NCBI GenBank assembly: GCA_050248715.1
Contig: JBFWRV010000009.1
Location: 66,701 to 130,700 of the forward strand
Length of the DNA stretch: 64,000 nt
Direction of reading: 5' to 3'
DNA from: AWTP1-13 sp050248715
GTDB lineage: Bacteria; Pseudomonadota; Alphaproteobacteria; Rhizobiales; Hyphomicrobiaceae
Under the pieces are notes generated by a model. That model did no database searches and was not told the origin of the DNA. It saw only the letters and a program-made list of their open reading frames with translations. Made by a program: the position numbers and the translations under genes. Shown here one piece after another: positions 1 through 11,501 of the stretch. Position 1 is the stretch's first letter; the number at the start of each line of letters is the position of its first letter.

Positions 1-1679
1 TCCTCAGCGCCTACTACGATGCCCTCCGCGTCTACCAGGTGAAGGACACGCGCGGCATCATGATCGACTTCCGGTCAGCCGATCCTAGGCTCGCCGCCGA
101 CGCCGCCAACAAGCTCGCCGAGGTCTACCGCGATGACCTGGGTCAGCGCGCCGTGCTCGAGAGCAAGGACGCGAGCGCCAAGCTCGCACCCCAGATCAGG
201 AAGCTCGCCGAAGAGGTGGCGGCCGCCGAAGCCGAGGTGACGCGCTTTCGCGGCAAGGCCAACATCTTCGACGTCGGCCGTGACAGGTCCAGCCTCAACG
301 AGCAGCAACTGAGCGAGCTCAACGGCGAACTCACGAAGGCAGCTACGGCGCGCGCGGAGGCGGAGGCCCGCGCCCGCGAGGCGAAAGACATCGCCGCCCG
401 CGGAATCGGTGAGACGCTTGCCGACGTGCAGAAGTCGCAGCTCGTTCCCCGCCTTGTCGAACAGCGCGTGCGCGTCGAACGCCAGATTGCAGAGCTCTCG
501 GCAACGCTGCTGCCGGCGCATCCGCGCATGAAACAGCTCAGCGCCGACCTGGCCGGGCTCAACGGCCAGATCAGGACCGAGGTGGACAAGGTCGTGCAAG
601 GGCTCGAGCGCGAGGCCAAGGTTGCGGTGTTGCGCGAGGACGGCATCCGCCAGCGCCTCGAGGAGGCCAAGCGGCGAGTGGTCGGCTCGGGGGCCGATGA
701 CGTCAAGCTGCGCGCGCTGGAAAGCGTCGCCAAATCCAAGCGCGCCGAGTTCGAACGTGTGCAGTCACAGCTCGAAGCCGCGCGCACGACTGGCGAGGCG
801 CGAGCTGTGCCCGTCGAGGTGCAGATCGTCTCGAGGGCGCGGGCCGCGAGCGAAAAGGCGTGGCCCAAGGTCGGCATGATGACGCTGTTCGCCATGGTGG
901 CGACGCTGCTGCTCGGGCTGGCGCTGGTCGTCACGCGGGAGCTGTTCGGCATGGCACGGCGAGGACTGTCGACGGGCCTTTCCGATCCCCGCTCCGAAGG
1001 TGCGTCCCCACCCAAGCCCGTGCGGCACGCGCGGCCGGCGCCCGTGACCGCACCGTCGCCGATACGCACATCCTCGCTGCACTCGGCGGCGCAGCAACTG
1101 ATCACGAAGGCTTATCGCCGCAGCGGTTTCCGCACCCTGGTAACGGGCGAGGCAGCAGCCGGCAGTGCTGGTCCGGTGGCCATCGAGCTGACCCGGCAAC
1201 TGGCACGCCAGGGCCAGCAGGTGATCCTGCTCGATTGGAGCCTCGATGGCGTGGGGCTGGCTGCCGAGCTCGGCGTATCGTCCACGCTGGGGATCGTCGA
1301 TGTGCTCTCGGGACGCGCCTCCTTCGAGGACGTCATCGGCCGCATGGCCGACTCGGCCGCGCATGTGATCGCTGCCGGCTCCAGCGCCGCGGGAATGGCA
1401 GCCGCCCGCGACAAGGATCGCGTCAACATGCTGCTCGACGCCCTCGACGATGCCTACGACCACGTCGTGATCGCCGGGAACGGAGACGGGTTGCGCGGCC
1501 TCTTCAGCACAATCGAGGGGCGCATCGACGCCGGCCTGGTCGTCGCGGACGGAGAGGAGCACACTTCACCTGGGGACTTCCTCGGCTACACGGTAGCGGA
1601 CCTCGACATCATCCGCTATGAGCCGGCAACGTGGGAGCGTCGCGAGGCGAGGCTGCTTGCGGTCGGGGGCGCAGTCTGA
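1..1679 (+). CDS. GumC/Wzc-like exopolysaccharide export protein with degenerate kinase domain (5' partial)
   Basis: The reading frame is already open at the window edge, so the N-terminus is missing. The visible part is rich in Ala/Glu/Lys/Arg coiled coil, contains the GumC-type stretch around LPAHPRMKQL, and has one membrane segment encoded near 870-940. A cytoplasmic P-loop-like domain follows. This is the layout of polysaccharide co-polymerases/BY-kinases, which set chain length and help export exopolysaccharide across the inner membrane. The Walker A position reads GEAAAGSAG (about 1145-1171), so the usual GK(S/T) is absent. The Walker A' remnant is VILLDWSLD. The C-terminus (RREARLLAVGGAV) has no tyrosine cluster. 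I infer a structural co-polymerase without kinase activity. A polysaccharide deacetylase gene follows on the same strand. Confidence 0.8.
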   Translation, partial: LSAYYDALRVYQVKDTRGIMIDFRSADPRLAADAANKLAEVYRDDLGQRAVLESKDASAKLAPQIRKLAEEVAAAEAEVTRFRGKANIFDVGRDRSSLNEQQLSELNGELTKAATARAEAEARAREAKDIAARGIGETLADVQKSQLVPRLVEQRVRVERQIAELSATLLPAHPRMKQLSADLAGLNGQIRTEVDKVVQGLEREAKVAVLREDGIRQRLEEAKRRVVGSGADDVKLRALESVAKSKRAEFERVQSQLEAARTTGEARAVPVEVQIVSRARAASEKAWPKVGMMTLFAMVATLLLGLALVVTRELFGMARRGLSTGLSDPRSEGASPPKPVRHARPAPVTAPSPIRTSSLHSAAQQLITKAYRRSGFRTLVTGEAAAGSAGPVAIELTRQLARQGQQVILLDWSLDGVGLAAELGVSSTLGIVDVLSGRASFEDVIGRMADSAAHVIAAGSSAAGMAAARDKDRVNMLLDALDDAYDHVVIAGNGDGLRGLFSTIEGRIDAGLVVADGEEHTSPGDFLGYTVADLDIIRYEPATWERREARLLAVGGAV

Positions 1680-1845
1680 GCTGCATTCTGGTATCCTGAC
1701 CGCGAAAATCGTCTCGCCGTGCAGCAAGCAGGGAACGAATTTCCAGTGTGATTGAGATCGAGGGGTCCGCTTCGGCACTGCCAGAGAGCAGTGATGCGGA
1801 CATTTCGACTGTCACACCAAGGGGGGAGGCAAGAGCACCGCCGCC

Positions 1846-2913
1846 ATGAACGGGCGCACGACACTTCTCAAGGCAGTCCTGTCGGCCCTGCATTACTCCG
1901 GTGCGGACAGCGCCATGGCGCCGCTGACGCGCGGCATCGGCGCCGTCTTCATGCTGCACCACGTGCGTCCGGAGCATCCCAGCCCCTTCGAGCCGAACCG
2001 CATCCTGAAGGTGACCCCGCAGTTCCTCGAGGAGGTGATCCGCCAGGTCCGCAACGACGGCTTCGAGATCATCTCGCTCGACGAGGCCCACTTCCGGATG
2101 ATCGAGGGCGACTACGGCAGCCCGTTCGTGTGCTTCACCTTCGACGACGGCTATCGCGACAACCTCGAGTACGCCTACCCGATCTTCAAGCGTCACAACC
2201 TGCCCTTCGCCATCTACGTGCCGACCGACTACGCAGACGGTCGTGGCGACCTGTGGTGGCTGGCGCTCGAGAAGGTGATCGACAGGGTGAAGGCTCTGTC
2301 CGTGAAGATCGACGGGACGCAGCGGCGGCTGCGCTGCGGCACAGCGGCCGAGAAGGATGCGACGTTCGACACCATCTACTGGTGGCTCAGAGGCATCGAC
2401 GAGGCAAGCGCACGCGCGTTCGTGCGTGATCTGTGCCGGGACGCCGACTTCGACCAGGACGGCCTCTGCCCCGAGCTGACCATGAACTGGGATGAGATCC
2501 GCCACCTGGCCGCCGACCCGATCGTGACGATCGGCGCGCATACGCGGCGCCACTACGCGCTCGCCAAGCTGACACTGGCCGAGGCGCGCACCGAGATCGC
2601 CGAGAGCGTGCGGCGCATCGAGCGCGAAATCGGCAAGCCCTGCCGGCACTTCAGCTACCCTTACGGCGACGAGGCGAGCGCCGGCCCCCGCGAGTTCGCT
2701 CTTGCCAGGGAGTTGGGGATGAAGACGGGCGTCACGACCCGCAAGGGGCTCATGCATCCCCGCCACGCCCAACAGCTGCTCGCGCTGCCGCGCGTCTCGC
2801 TGAACGGCGACTACCAGAAGCCGCGCTACGTCAAGGTCCTGCTGAGCGGCGCGCCCTTTGCGTTGTTCAACGTGGTGCAACGGGCCTCGAACACCGCCTC
2901 GCCTGCCACGTAG
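1846..2913 (+). CDS. Polysaccharide deacetylase (NodB/CE4 family)
   Basis: A 355-residue protein with the carbohydrate esterase 4 signature. Motif 1 is TFDDGYRDN, with the catalytic and metal-binding aspartates at about D100-D101. Motif 2 is HTRRH, with metal-binding H232 and H236. A later FSYPYGD segment matches the arginine/tryptophan-side motifs. Members remove N- or O-acetyl groups from polysaccharides. No clear signal peptide is seen, which suggests action on a cytoplasmic or lipid-linked intermediate. It lies about 170 bp after the GumC/Wzc-like gene on the same strand, so a role in modifying the same exopolysaccharide is plausible but inferred. No strong Shine-Dalgarno sequence lies close to the ATG; a GGGGGAGG stretch sits about 17 bases away, so the exact start is uncertain. 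Confidence 0.85.
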   Translation: MNGRTTLLKAVLSALHYSGADSAMAPLTRGIGAVFMLHHVRPEHPSPFEPNRILKVTPQFLEEVIRQVRNDGFEIISLDEAHFRMIEGDYGSPFVCFTFDDGYRDNLEYAYPIFKRHNLPFAIYVPTDYADGRGDLWWLALEKVIDRVKALSVKIDGTQRRLRCGTAAEKDATFDTIYWWLRGIDEASARAFVRDLCRDADFDQDGLCPELTMNWDEIRHLAADPIVTIGAHTRRHYALAKLTLAEARTEIAESVRRIEREIGKPCRHFSYPYGDEASAGPREFALARELGMKTGVTTRKGLMHPRHAQQLLALPRVSLNGDYQKPRYVKVLLSGAPFALFNVVQRASNTASPAT

Positions 2914-2922
2914 CCCGCGAGA

Positions 2923-4131
2923 TCAGCCCTTCCGCCCGTAGTGGATGAGGCCGCCTTGCCCTTTCGGCGGGCGGGCGCGGATGACCTCCTCATTGGGCTC
3001 GGTGCCCCAGCCGGGACGGTCCGGCATCACGAGATGGCCGTTCTCGTACACGGGTGGATGGCTGACCAGCTCGTCGTCCCAGCCGAGCCGGTCGATGTCC
3101 GTCTCCATGATGCGCAGATTGGGCACGGCGGCAGCGAAGTGCGCGTTCATCATGGTGCAGAGGTGGCCGTAGAAGTTGTGCGGCGCCACGTTGACCTCGT
3201 AGGCCTCGGCGGCGTTGGCGATCTTCATGGACTGCCATACGCCGTTCCAGGGCGTGTCGATGATGGCGACATCCATGGCTTGCTCCTTGAAGTAAGGCAG
3301 GAACTCGCGCAGGCCGAGCAGCGTCTCGCACGACGAGATGGGGTGCGGGCTCTGGCGGCGAATGTAGCCCAGCGCCTCCGGATTGAACGTGTCGATCTCG
3401 ATCCAGAACATGTCGAGATCGGCGATCTCCCGCAGAATCTTGAGATAGCCCTCGGTCTTGGCGTTGAAGTTCAGGTCGAGCAGGATGTCGATGTCCGGCC
3501 CGGCCCCCTCGCGGATCGCTTCCAGATGCATGCGCAGGTTGCGCAGCACGGTGCGGTCGACGTTGAGCTCGGGATGGTAGGGCACGCCGAAGCCGGGGCG
3601 CCAGCCCTTGGGGTTCTTGGCGCCCGGCTCGTAGATGAAGATGTTGGTCTTGAGCGCGGTGAACTTCTTCTCGCGCACCTCGCGTCCGATCGCCTTGACG
3701 CCGTCGAGGTCGGTGATGGCCGGCTTGTAGTAGGTGGGGTGATTGATGCGCCACGTCGCACAGTGCGACCAGTAGACCCGGATGCGGTCGCGCACCTTGC
3801 CGCCGAGCAACTCGTAGCAGGGCACGCCCAGCCCCTTGGCCTTGGCATCGAGCAGCGCGTTCTCGATGGCGCCGATGGCCTGGGCGACGACGCCGCCGGA
3901 CCCAGGCCGCGTGGCGCAATAGAGCTCGGCGTAGATGCGCTCATGATCGCCGGCCTGCTGGCCGACGACACGCGGCGTAAGTCGCTCGATCACGGCGCCC
4001 ACGCCCGGCGAGCCGAAGCCCTCGTCATACTCGCTCCAGCCGATGATGCCGGCATCGGTGGTGATCTTGACGAAGTGATAGTTGCGCCAGCCCGCGTCGC
4101 AGACCAGCGTCTCGATGCTCTTGACCTTCAT
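2923..4131 (-). CDS. Mandelate racemase/muconate lactonizing enzyme family (enolase superfamily)
   Basis: A 402-residue enzyme with the enolase-superfamily capping domain and beta-barrel. Candidate metal ligands are D219 (in LLDLNFN), E245 (in FWIEIDT) and E269 (in SSCETL). H318 (in APHNF) is a likely acid/base residue. The family abstracts a proton next to a carboxylate; subfamilies act on sugar acids, mandelate or muconate. Sugar-acid dehydratase or cycloisomerase activity is the most likely class, but the substrate cannot be read from the sequence. The start has a good GGGAGG Shine-Dalgarno about 7 bases upstream. It runs convergent to the deacetylase gene (9 bp apart) and divergent from the gamma-glutamyltransferase gene, with a repeat block between. 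Confidence 0.8.
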   Translation of the reverse strand: MKVKSIETLVCDAGWRNYHFVKITTDAGIIGWSEYDEGFGSPGVGAVIERLTPRVVGQQAGDHERIYAELYCATRPGSGGVVAQAIGAIENALLDAKAKGLGVPCYELLGGKVRDRIRVYWSHCATWRINHPTYYKPAITDLDGVKAIGREVREKKFTALKTNIFIYEPGAKNPKGWRPGFGVPYHPELNVDRTVLRNLRMHLEAIREGAGPDIDILLDLNFNAKTEGYLKILREIADLDMFWIEIDTFNPEALGYIRRQSPHPISSCETLLGLREFLPYFKEQAMDVAIIDTPWNGVWQSMKIANAAEAYEVNVAPHNFYGHLCTMMNAHFAAAVPNLRIMETDIDRLGWDDELVSHPPVYENGHLVMPDRPGWGTEPNEEVIRARPPKGQGGLIHYGRKG

Positions 4132-4220
4132 TGTCGTTCCTCCCGGGCAATTGGCCGGACGTTAGCACGGCACGCGGTTCATGCTGAGGGTGCCGACGCA
4201 CGGCTGGCATGCACCGCCGG

Positions 4221-4483
4221 CTCCAACCCCGTGCTGAGCTCTGTCGAAGCATGGCTCAGGTGCGCAGCCCGTCCTTCGACACGCTCAGGACGACGGCGAG
4301 CATGCGGCCACACCCTCCAACCCCGTGCCGAGCCTGTCGAAGCACCGCGCAGGTGCACGCGGCCCGTCCCTCGACGCGCTCAGGACGACGGCGAGCATGC
4401 GGCCACAGGCTCCAACCCCGTGCTGAGCCTGTCGAAGCACGGATCAGGTGTAGCAGAGCGTCCTTCGACACGCTCAGGACGAG
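4221..4483. repeat. Three tandem BIME-like palindromic repeat units
   Basis: This fills most of the 457-bp gap between two divergent genes. Three copies of a roughly 95-bp unit begin at 4221, 4315 and 4410, each starting CTCCAACCCCGTG. Each unit carries one palindromic core in each orientation: GTGCTGAGCCTGTCGAAGCA and, inverted, TCCTTCGACACGCTCAGGA. It therefore resembles a bacterial interspersed mosaic element made of inverted REP pairs. A further inverted pair of the same core lies at 35316-35377. No coding sequence is supported here. Flanking 4132-4220 and 4484-4588 must hold the divergent promoters; I cannot place them. Confidence 0.8.
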
Positions 4484-4588
4484 GACGCGTCTGCTGTCAC
4501 AGGCCTTCGACGGGGGCGCATTGAACTGGTGGGCCCAGCGCCCTAGTCTGGCGCGTGCATTCTAGCCAGACAGCGGAGCACCAGCCCG

Positions 4589-6436
4589 ATGGCCAACATC
4601 AATGCCGGCCCCTTCACGACCCGGCCCGAGATCGACGGCACCTTCGGTGTCGTCGCCAGCACGCACTGGATTGGCACGGCCATCGGCATGAGCATCCTGG
4701 AGCGCGGCGGCAACGCGTTTGATGCTGGCATCGCCACGGCCTTCACGCTGCAGGTGGTGGAGCCGCATCTGTGCGGGCCGGGCGGCGATGTGCCCGTCAT
4801 GCTCTACGACGCCAAGGCGAAGAAGCCGGTCGTCGTATGCGGCCAGGGACCGGCACCGGCGGGCGCTACGATCGCGCACTACCGCGATCACCTGGGCCTC
4901 GACATCGTGCCGGGCACCGGCCTGCTGCCGGCCTGCATCCCCGGCACGTTCGAAACCTACATGATGATCCTGCGCGACTGGGGCACGCTCCGCCTGCGCG
5001 ACGTGCTGGAGCCCGCGATCGGATATGCCCGCAACGGCTATCCGCTGGTCGAGCGCGGCTGCGCCACGATCGCCACCGTCGAGAAGCTCTTTCGCGAGCA
5101 CTGGCCGACTTCGGCCGCCGTCTACCTGCCGGGCGGCAAGGTGCCGAAGCCCAACTCGCTCTTCACCAACGTGAAGCACGCCGAGACCTACGAGCGCATC
5201 CTCAAGGAGGCCGAAGCCGGCGGCGGCGGACGCGAGAAGGAGATCGAGCGCGCGCGGCGGGCCTGGAGCCAGGGCTTCGTGGCCGAGGCGATCGATGCCT
5301 TCTGCAGCAGCAACGAGGTGATGGACGTGAGCGGGCGGCCGCACAAGGGCGTGCTGACCGCGCAGGATATGGCGACCTGGTTGCCGACCATCGAGGAGCC
5401 GATCCATCTCGATTACGGCAATTACCGCGTGCTCAAGCCGCACGCCTGGACGCAGGGGCCGGTGCTGTTGCAGATGCTGGCGCTGCTCAAGGGATTCGAC
5501 CTCGACAGGCTTTCACCTACCGATCCCGAGTTCGTGCACACGTGGGTGGAGTGCGCCAAGCTCGCCTATGCCGACCGCGAGGCCTTCTACGGCGATCCCA
5601 AATTCGTCGACGTGCCAATGCAGACGCTGCTGTCGGAAGCCTACAACGCCGAGCGGCGCAAGCTCGTGGGCGAGCGTGCCTCGATGGATCAGCGCCCAGG
5701 CCGCATCGAGGGCTACGGCGGCGAGGTCATCGTCAAGGCAGCGCGCGAGGTCGGCGCGGGAGCCGGCGAGCCCACGTTCGCACGTCTTCACACGGGTCAC
5801 GGCGCCGGCGAGCAGCAGGTGAGCGCCAGCGGCAAGGTGATCGGCGATACCGTCCACATCGACATCATCGACAAGGCCGGCAACATGTTCACGGCCACGC
5901 CTTCGGGTGGCTGGCTGCAGTCCTCGCCTGTGATCCCGGCACTCGGCTGGCCGCTGGGCTCCCGCGGGCAGATGTTCTGGCTGGAGGAAGGGCTGCCGGG
6001 ATCATTGGCACCGGGCAAACGCCCGCGCTCGTCCCTCTCGGTCGGCATGGCGCTGCGCGACGGCGCGCCCTACATGATCTGGGGCACGCCCGGAGGCGAC
6101 CAGCAGGACCAGTGGAGCTGCCAGCTCTTCGTGCGGCATGCCAGCCAGCACTCCCCGACGCCGAAGATGAACCTGCAGGAAGCCATCGACGCACCGGCCT
6201 GGCATATCGAGCACTTCCCGATCTCGTTCTGGCCGCGCACGGCCCGCCCGGGCGTGCTCGTGGTGGAGGGCCGCCTGCCCCAAGCCACCATCAAGGAACT
6301 CGAGCGGCGCGGTCACAAGGTGGAGGTAGGGCCGGACTGGTCGGAGGGGCGCCTCAGCGCCGCCGCGCAGGAGGGCATGCGCCGCAAGGCCGCCGCCAAC
6401 GCGCGGGGCATGCAGGGATACGCGGCGGGGCGGTGA
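4589..6436 (+). CDS. Gamma-glutamyltransferase family protein
   Basis: A 615-residue Ntn-hydrolase of the gamma-glutamyltranspeptidase family. The N-terminal half has the typical GGNAFDAGIA and EPHLCGPGGD segments. The small subunit would begin at the autocatalytic Thr421 in GDTVHIDIID, the position of the TTHYS nucleophile in classical enzymes. SSLSVGMAL and GTPGGDQQ further on match the substrate-binding region. Such enzymes hydrolyse or transfer gamma-glutamyl groups, for example from glutathione. The sequence is longer and more divergent than E. coli Ggt, with a charged insertion near residue 210, so the natural substrate may differ. I see no clear signal peptide, unlike periplasmic Ggt. 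GGAG lies 9 bases before the ATG. Confidence 0.85.
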   Translation: MANINAGPFTTRPEIDGTFGVVASTHWIGTAIGMSILERGGNAFDAGIATAFTLQVVEPHLCGPGGDVPVMLYDAKAKKPVVVCGQGPAPAGATIAHYRDHLGLDIVPGTGLLPACIPGTFETYMMILRDWGTLRLRDVLEPAIGYARNGYPLVERGCATIATVEKLFREHWPTSAAVYLPGGKVPKPNSLFTNVKHAETYERILKEAEAGGGGREKEIERARRAWSQGFVAEAIDAFCSSNEVMDVSGRPHKGVLTAQDMATWLPTIEEPIHLDYGNYRVLKPHAWTQGPVLLQMLALLKGFDLDRLSPTDPEFVHTWVECAKLAYADREAFYGDPKFVDVPMQTLLSEAYNAERRKLVGERASMDQRPGRIEGYGGEVIVKAAREVGAGAGEPTFARLHTGHGAGEQQVSASGKVIGDTVHIDIIDKAGNMFTATPSGGWLQSSPVIPALGWPLGSRGQMFWLEEGLPGSLAPGKRPRSSLSVGMALRDGAPYMIWGTPGGDQQDQWSCQLFVRHASQHSPTPKMNLQEAIDAPAWHIEHFPISFWPRTARPGVLVVEGRLPQATIKELERRGHKVEVGPDWSEGRLSAAAQEGMRRKAAANARGMQGYAAGR

Positions 6437-6503
6437 TTCTCCGGATCGTGCCGAGATGCCCTGGTCCGTGGACAGTTCACTGCGCCGAGGGAATGCCCGC
6501 GCG

Positions 6504-8279
6504 TCACATCGGCCACACCAGCGGCACCAGGGCGATGCTGACGGCGTAAATGAGCAGCGTCAGCGGCGCTCCGACCTTGAAGAAGTCCGCAAACTGATAC
6601 TTGCCCGGGCCATAGACCATGAGGCAGGAGGGCTCGAGCGGCGTGAGATAGGAGCAGCTCGCGGCCACCGCCACCATCATGCCGAAAGCGCGCGGGTCGA
6701 CGCCGAGCTGCATCCCGGTCTGCAGGGCGATCGGCAGAACGACGACGGCTGCTGCCTGGTTCGACATGGGTTGAGTGAGCGCTACGGTCAACAGGAAGAA
6801 GCAGGTGAGCAGCGCGTAGCGACTCTCCGCACCCACGAGGCCGATGAGCTGCTGCGCCAGGAATTTTCCGGCGCCGCTCGCCTCCATGGCAGCGCCGAGC
6901 GACAGAAGCGAGCCGATCAGGATCAGGGCCTTCCATTCCACCTGCCGGTAGGCTTCATCGGGGGCCAGACATCGCGTGAGCAGCATCAGGAATGCGCCGC
7001 CGAGCATGGCGACGGGGAGGGACGTGATCTTGGCCGTTGCGGCAACGATCGCCAGAACGAAGATGGCGATGGCGAGGGGGGCACGGGATCGGTTGAGTCG
7101 CTCGGTCTGCACGCTGCCGAAGATGTTGAAGAGATTGCCGCGCTCGAGCGCCTTCACGTCCTCGGGCGTACCTTGCAGCAGCAGCACGTCTCCCATCCGC
7201 AGGCGCGCGGCGCTGATCGAGCGCGGGACCCGCCCGGCCCGGTGGATGGCCAGCACCTGGAGGCCATAGCGTTCCTTGAACTCGAGGCTACGCAAGCTCT
7301 GCCCGATCAGCGGCGAGCGTGGCAGCAGCACGCCCTCGACGATCGTGGTCGCCTCCTTCTCGCCTTCGGGATCGACGAGATGCACGTCCGCCTTGAAATC
7401 GAGGCCGGCGATGTCCTTGATCTTGAGGAGATCGGCACGCAGACCCTCGATGAAGAGCTCGTCGCCGGCCTGCAGCTCGAGATCGGCCAGCTTCTTGTCG
7501 CCGCGCGCCGTTTCTTCGCCGCGGACGAGCTTCACGGCCTTTAGTCCAGCGTCGGCGGTAATCTTGGCATCTTTGAGCGACTTGCCGACGAGCGGCCCGC
7601 CCTCGACCACGACGATATCGGCCTGGTAGGTCCGCTCACCGATTTCCTCCTCCGCCTTCTGGTCATCGCGTTGCGGGATGAGCCGCACACCGACCAGCCA
7701 GACGTACAGGATGCCGACGATGGCGATGGGAACGCCGACCGGAGCCAGCTCGAACATCCCCATCGGCGGTTGCTGGTATCGGGTCAACAGATCGCTGACG
7801 ATCAAATTCGTCGACGTGCCGATAAGCGTGACCGAGCTCGTGAGGATCGAGGAGAAGGCGAGCGGCAGCAGGTAGCGCGAGGGTGATTCGCCCACCTTGG
7901 CGGCATAGCCGATGACCAGAGGCACGAAAAACGCCGTCGCCGCCGTGTTGCTTATGAAGGCCGAGACGGCGGCCACCGACACCATGATCAGGGGCAGGAA
8001 CACGCGCGGATTTTGCCCGGCGATCTCGAAGACGTATCGCCCGGCGATCTCAACAACGCCCGTCTGGATCAACCCGGCCGACATGACCAGCAGGCCGAGA
8101 ATCATCATGACCGTATCGCTGCCAAAGCCCGCGAAGGCCTTGTCGGCCGGCAGCAGGCCCGTGGCGATCACCGCCAGCATCACACCGAGCGCAACGACGT
8201 CTACCGGAACGCGATCCCATGCAAACAGCAAGATCGCGCAGCCGAGGATGCCCAGGCATAGGGCGATTTCCGGCGTCAT
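6504..8279 (-). CDS. SLC13-family permease with two RCK_C (TrkA-C) domains
   Basis: A 591-residue inner-membrane transporter. Hydrophobic helices occupy residues 1 to about 190 and 390 to 591. The soluble middle carries two TrkA-C/RCK_C-like modules, near residues 205-285 (with VVVEGGPLVGKSL) and 300-375 (with LLPRSPLIGQSL). This layout is the divalent anion:Na+ symporter branch whose members move dicarboxylates, sulfate or other anions. The RCK_C domains probably sense a ligand. I chose the internal ATG at 8279 because GGAAGG lies 8 bases upstream and the protein then starts at the first membrane helix; a longer reading back to 8399 adds an unlikely leader. It is divergent from sucA. The substrate is not determined. 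Confidence 0.85.
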   Translation of the reverse strand: MTPEIALCLGILGCAILLFAWDRVPVDVVALGVMLAVIATGLLPADKAFAGFGSDTVMMILGLLVMSAGLIQTGVVEIAGRYVFEIAGQNPRVFLPLIMVSVAAVSAFISNTAATAFFVPLVIGYAAKVGESPSRYLLPLAFSSILTSSVTLIGTSTNLIVSDLLTRYQQPPMGMFELAPVGVPIAIVGILYVWLVGVRLIPQRDDQKAEEEIGERTYQADIVVVEGGPLVGKSLKDAKITADAGLKAVKLVRGEETARGDKKLADLELQAGDELFIEGLRADLLKIKDIAGLDFKADVHLVDPEGEKEATTIVEGVLLPRSPLIGQSLRSLEFKERYGLQVLAIHRAGRVPRSISAARLRMGDVLLLQGTPEDVKALERGNLFNIFGSVQTERLNRSRAPLAIAIFVLAIVAATAKITSLPVAMLGGAFLMLLTRCLAPDEAYRQVEWKALILIGSLLSLGAAMEASGAGKFLAQQLIGLVGAESRYALLTCFFLLTVALTQPMSNQAAAVVVLPIALQTGMQLGVDPRAFGMMVAVAASCSYLTPLEPSCLMVYGPGKYQFADFFKVGAPLTLLIYAVSIALVPLVWPM

Positions 8280-8531
8280 CCAGACCTTCCCGACTTTCCC
8301 CGCGCCACATCGAACCGCGGCCTTCGCCGCAGCATGCCAAACAATGCCGAAGGGCTGCTGCACGTTCCATAGGCACGCACCGGCGGACCCTCGCACCACT
8401 GTCGCACGAATTAAACAGGGCCATGGTCTGTACTAAACAGAGCGTTGTGGTAGTTAGGCTTCGCGCCCTGCGCCGTGTTGTATAGCGTGCGTGCCGCCCA
8501 CCCATCCAACAGAACAGAGCGTGGACCGGAA

Positions 8532-11489
<2,958 letters not shown>

Positions 11490-11501
11490 ACGGTGGAACA
11501 G

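Noticed and set aside
4221..4483. Possible CRISPR array
   Set aside because: The repeats run end to end without unique spacers, each unit holds inverted cores, and no cas gene is present.
2941..4524. A 527-codon open frame antisense to the enolase-superfamily gene that runs into the repeat block
   Set aside because: The enolase-type gene has its metal ligands and a good ribosome site; the antisense product has no motif and ends in repeat-derived sequence.
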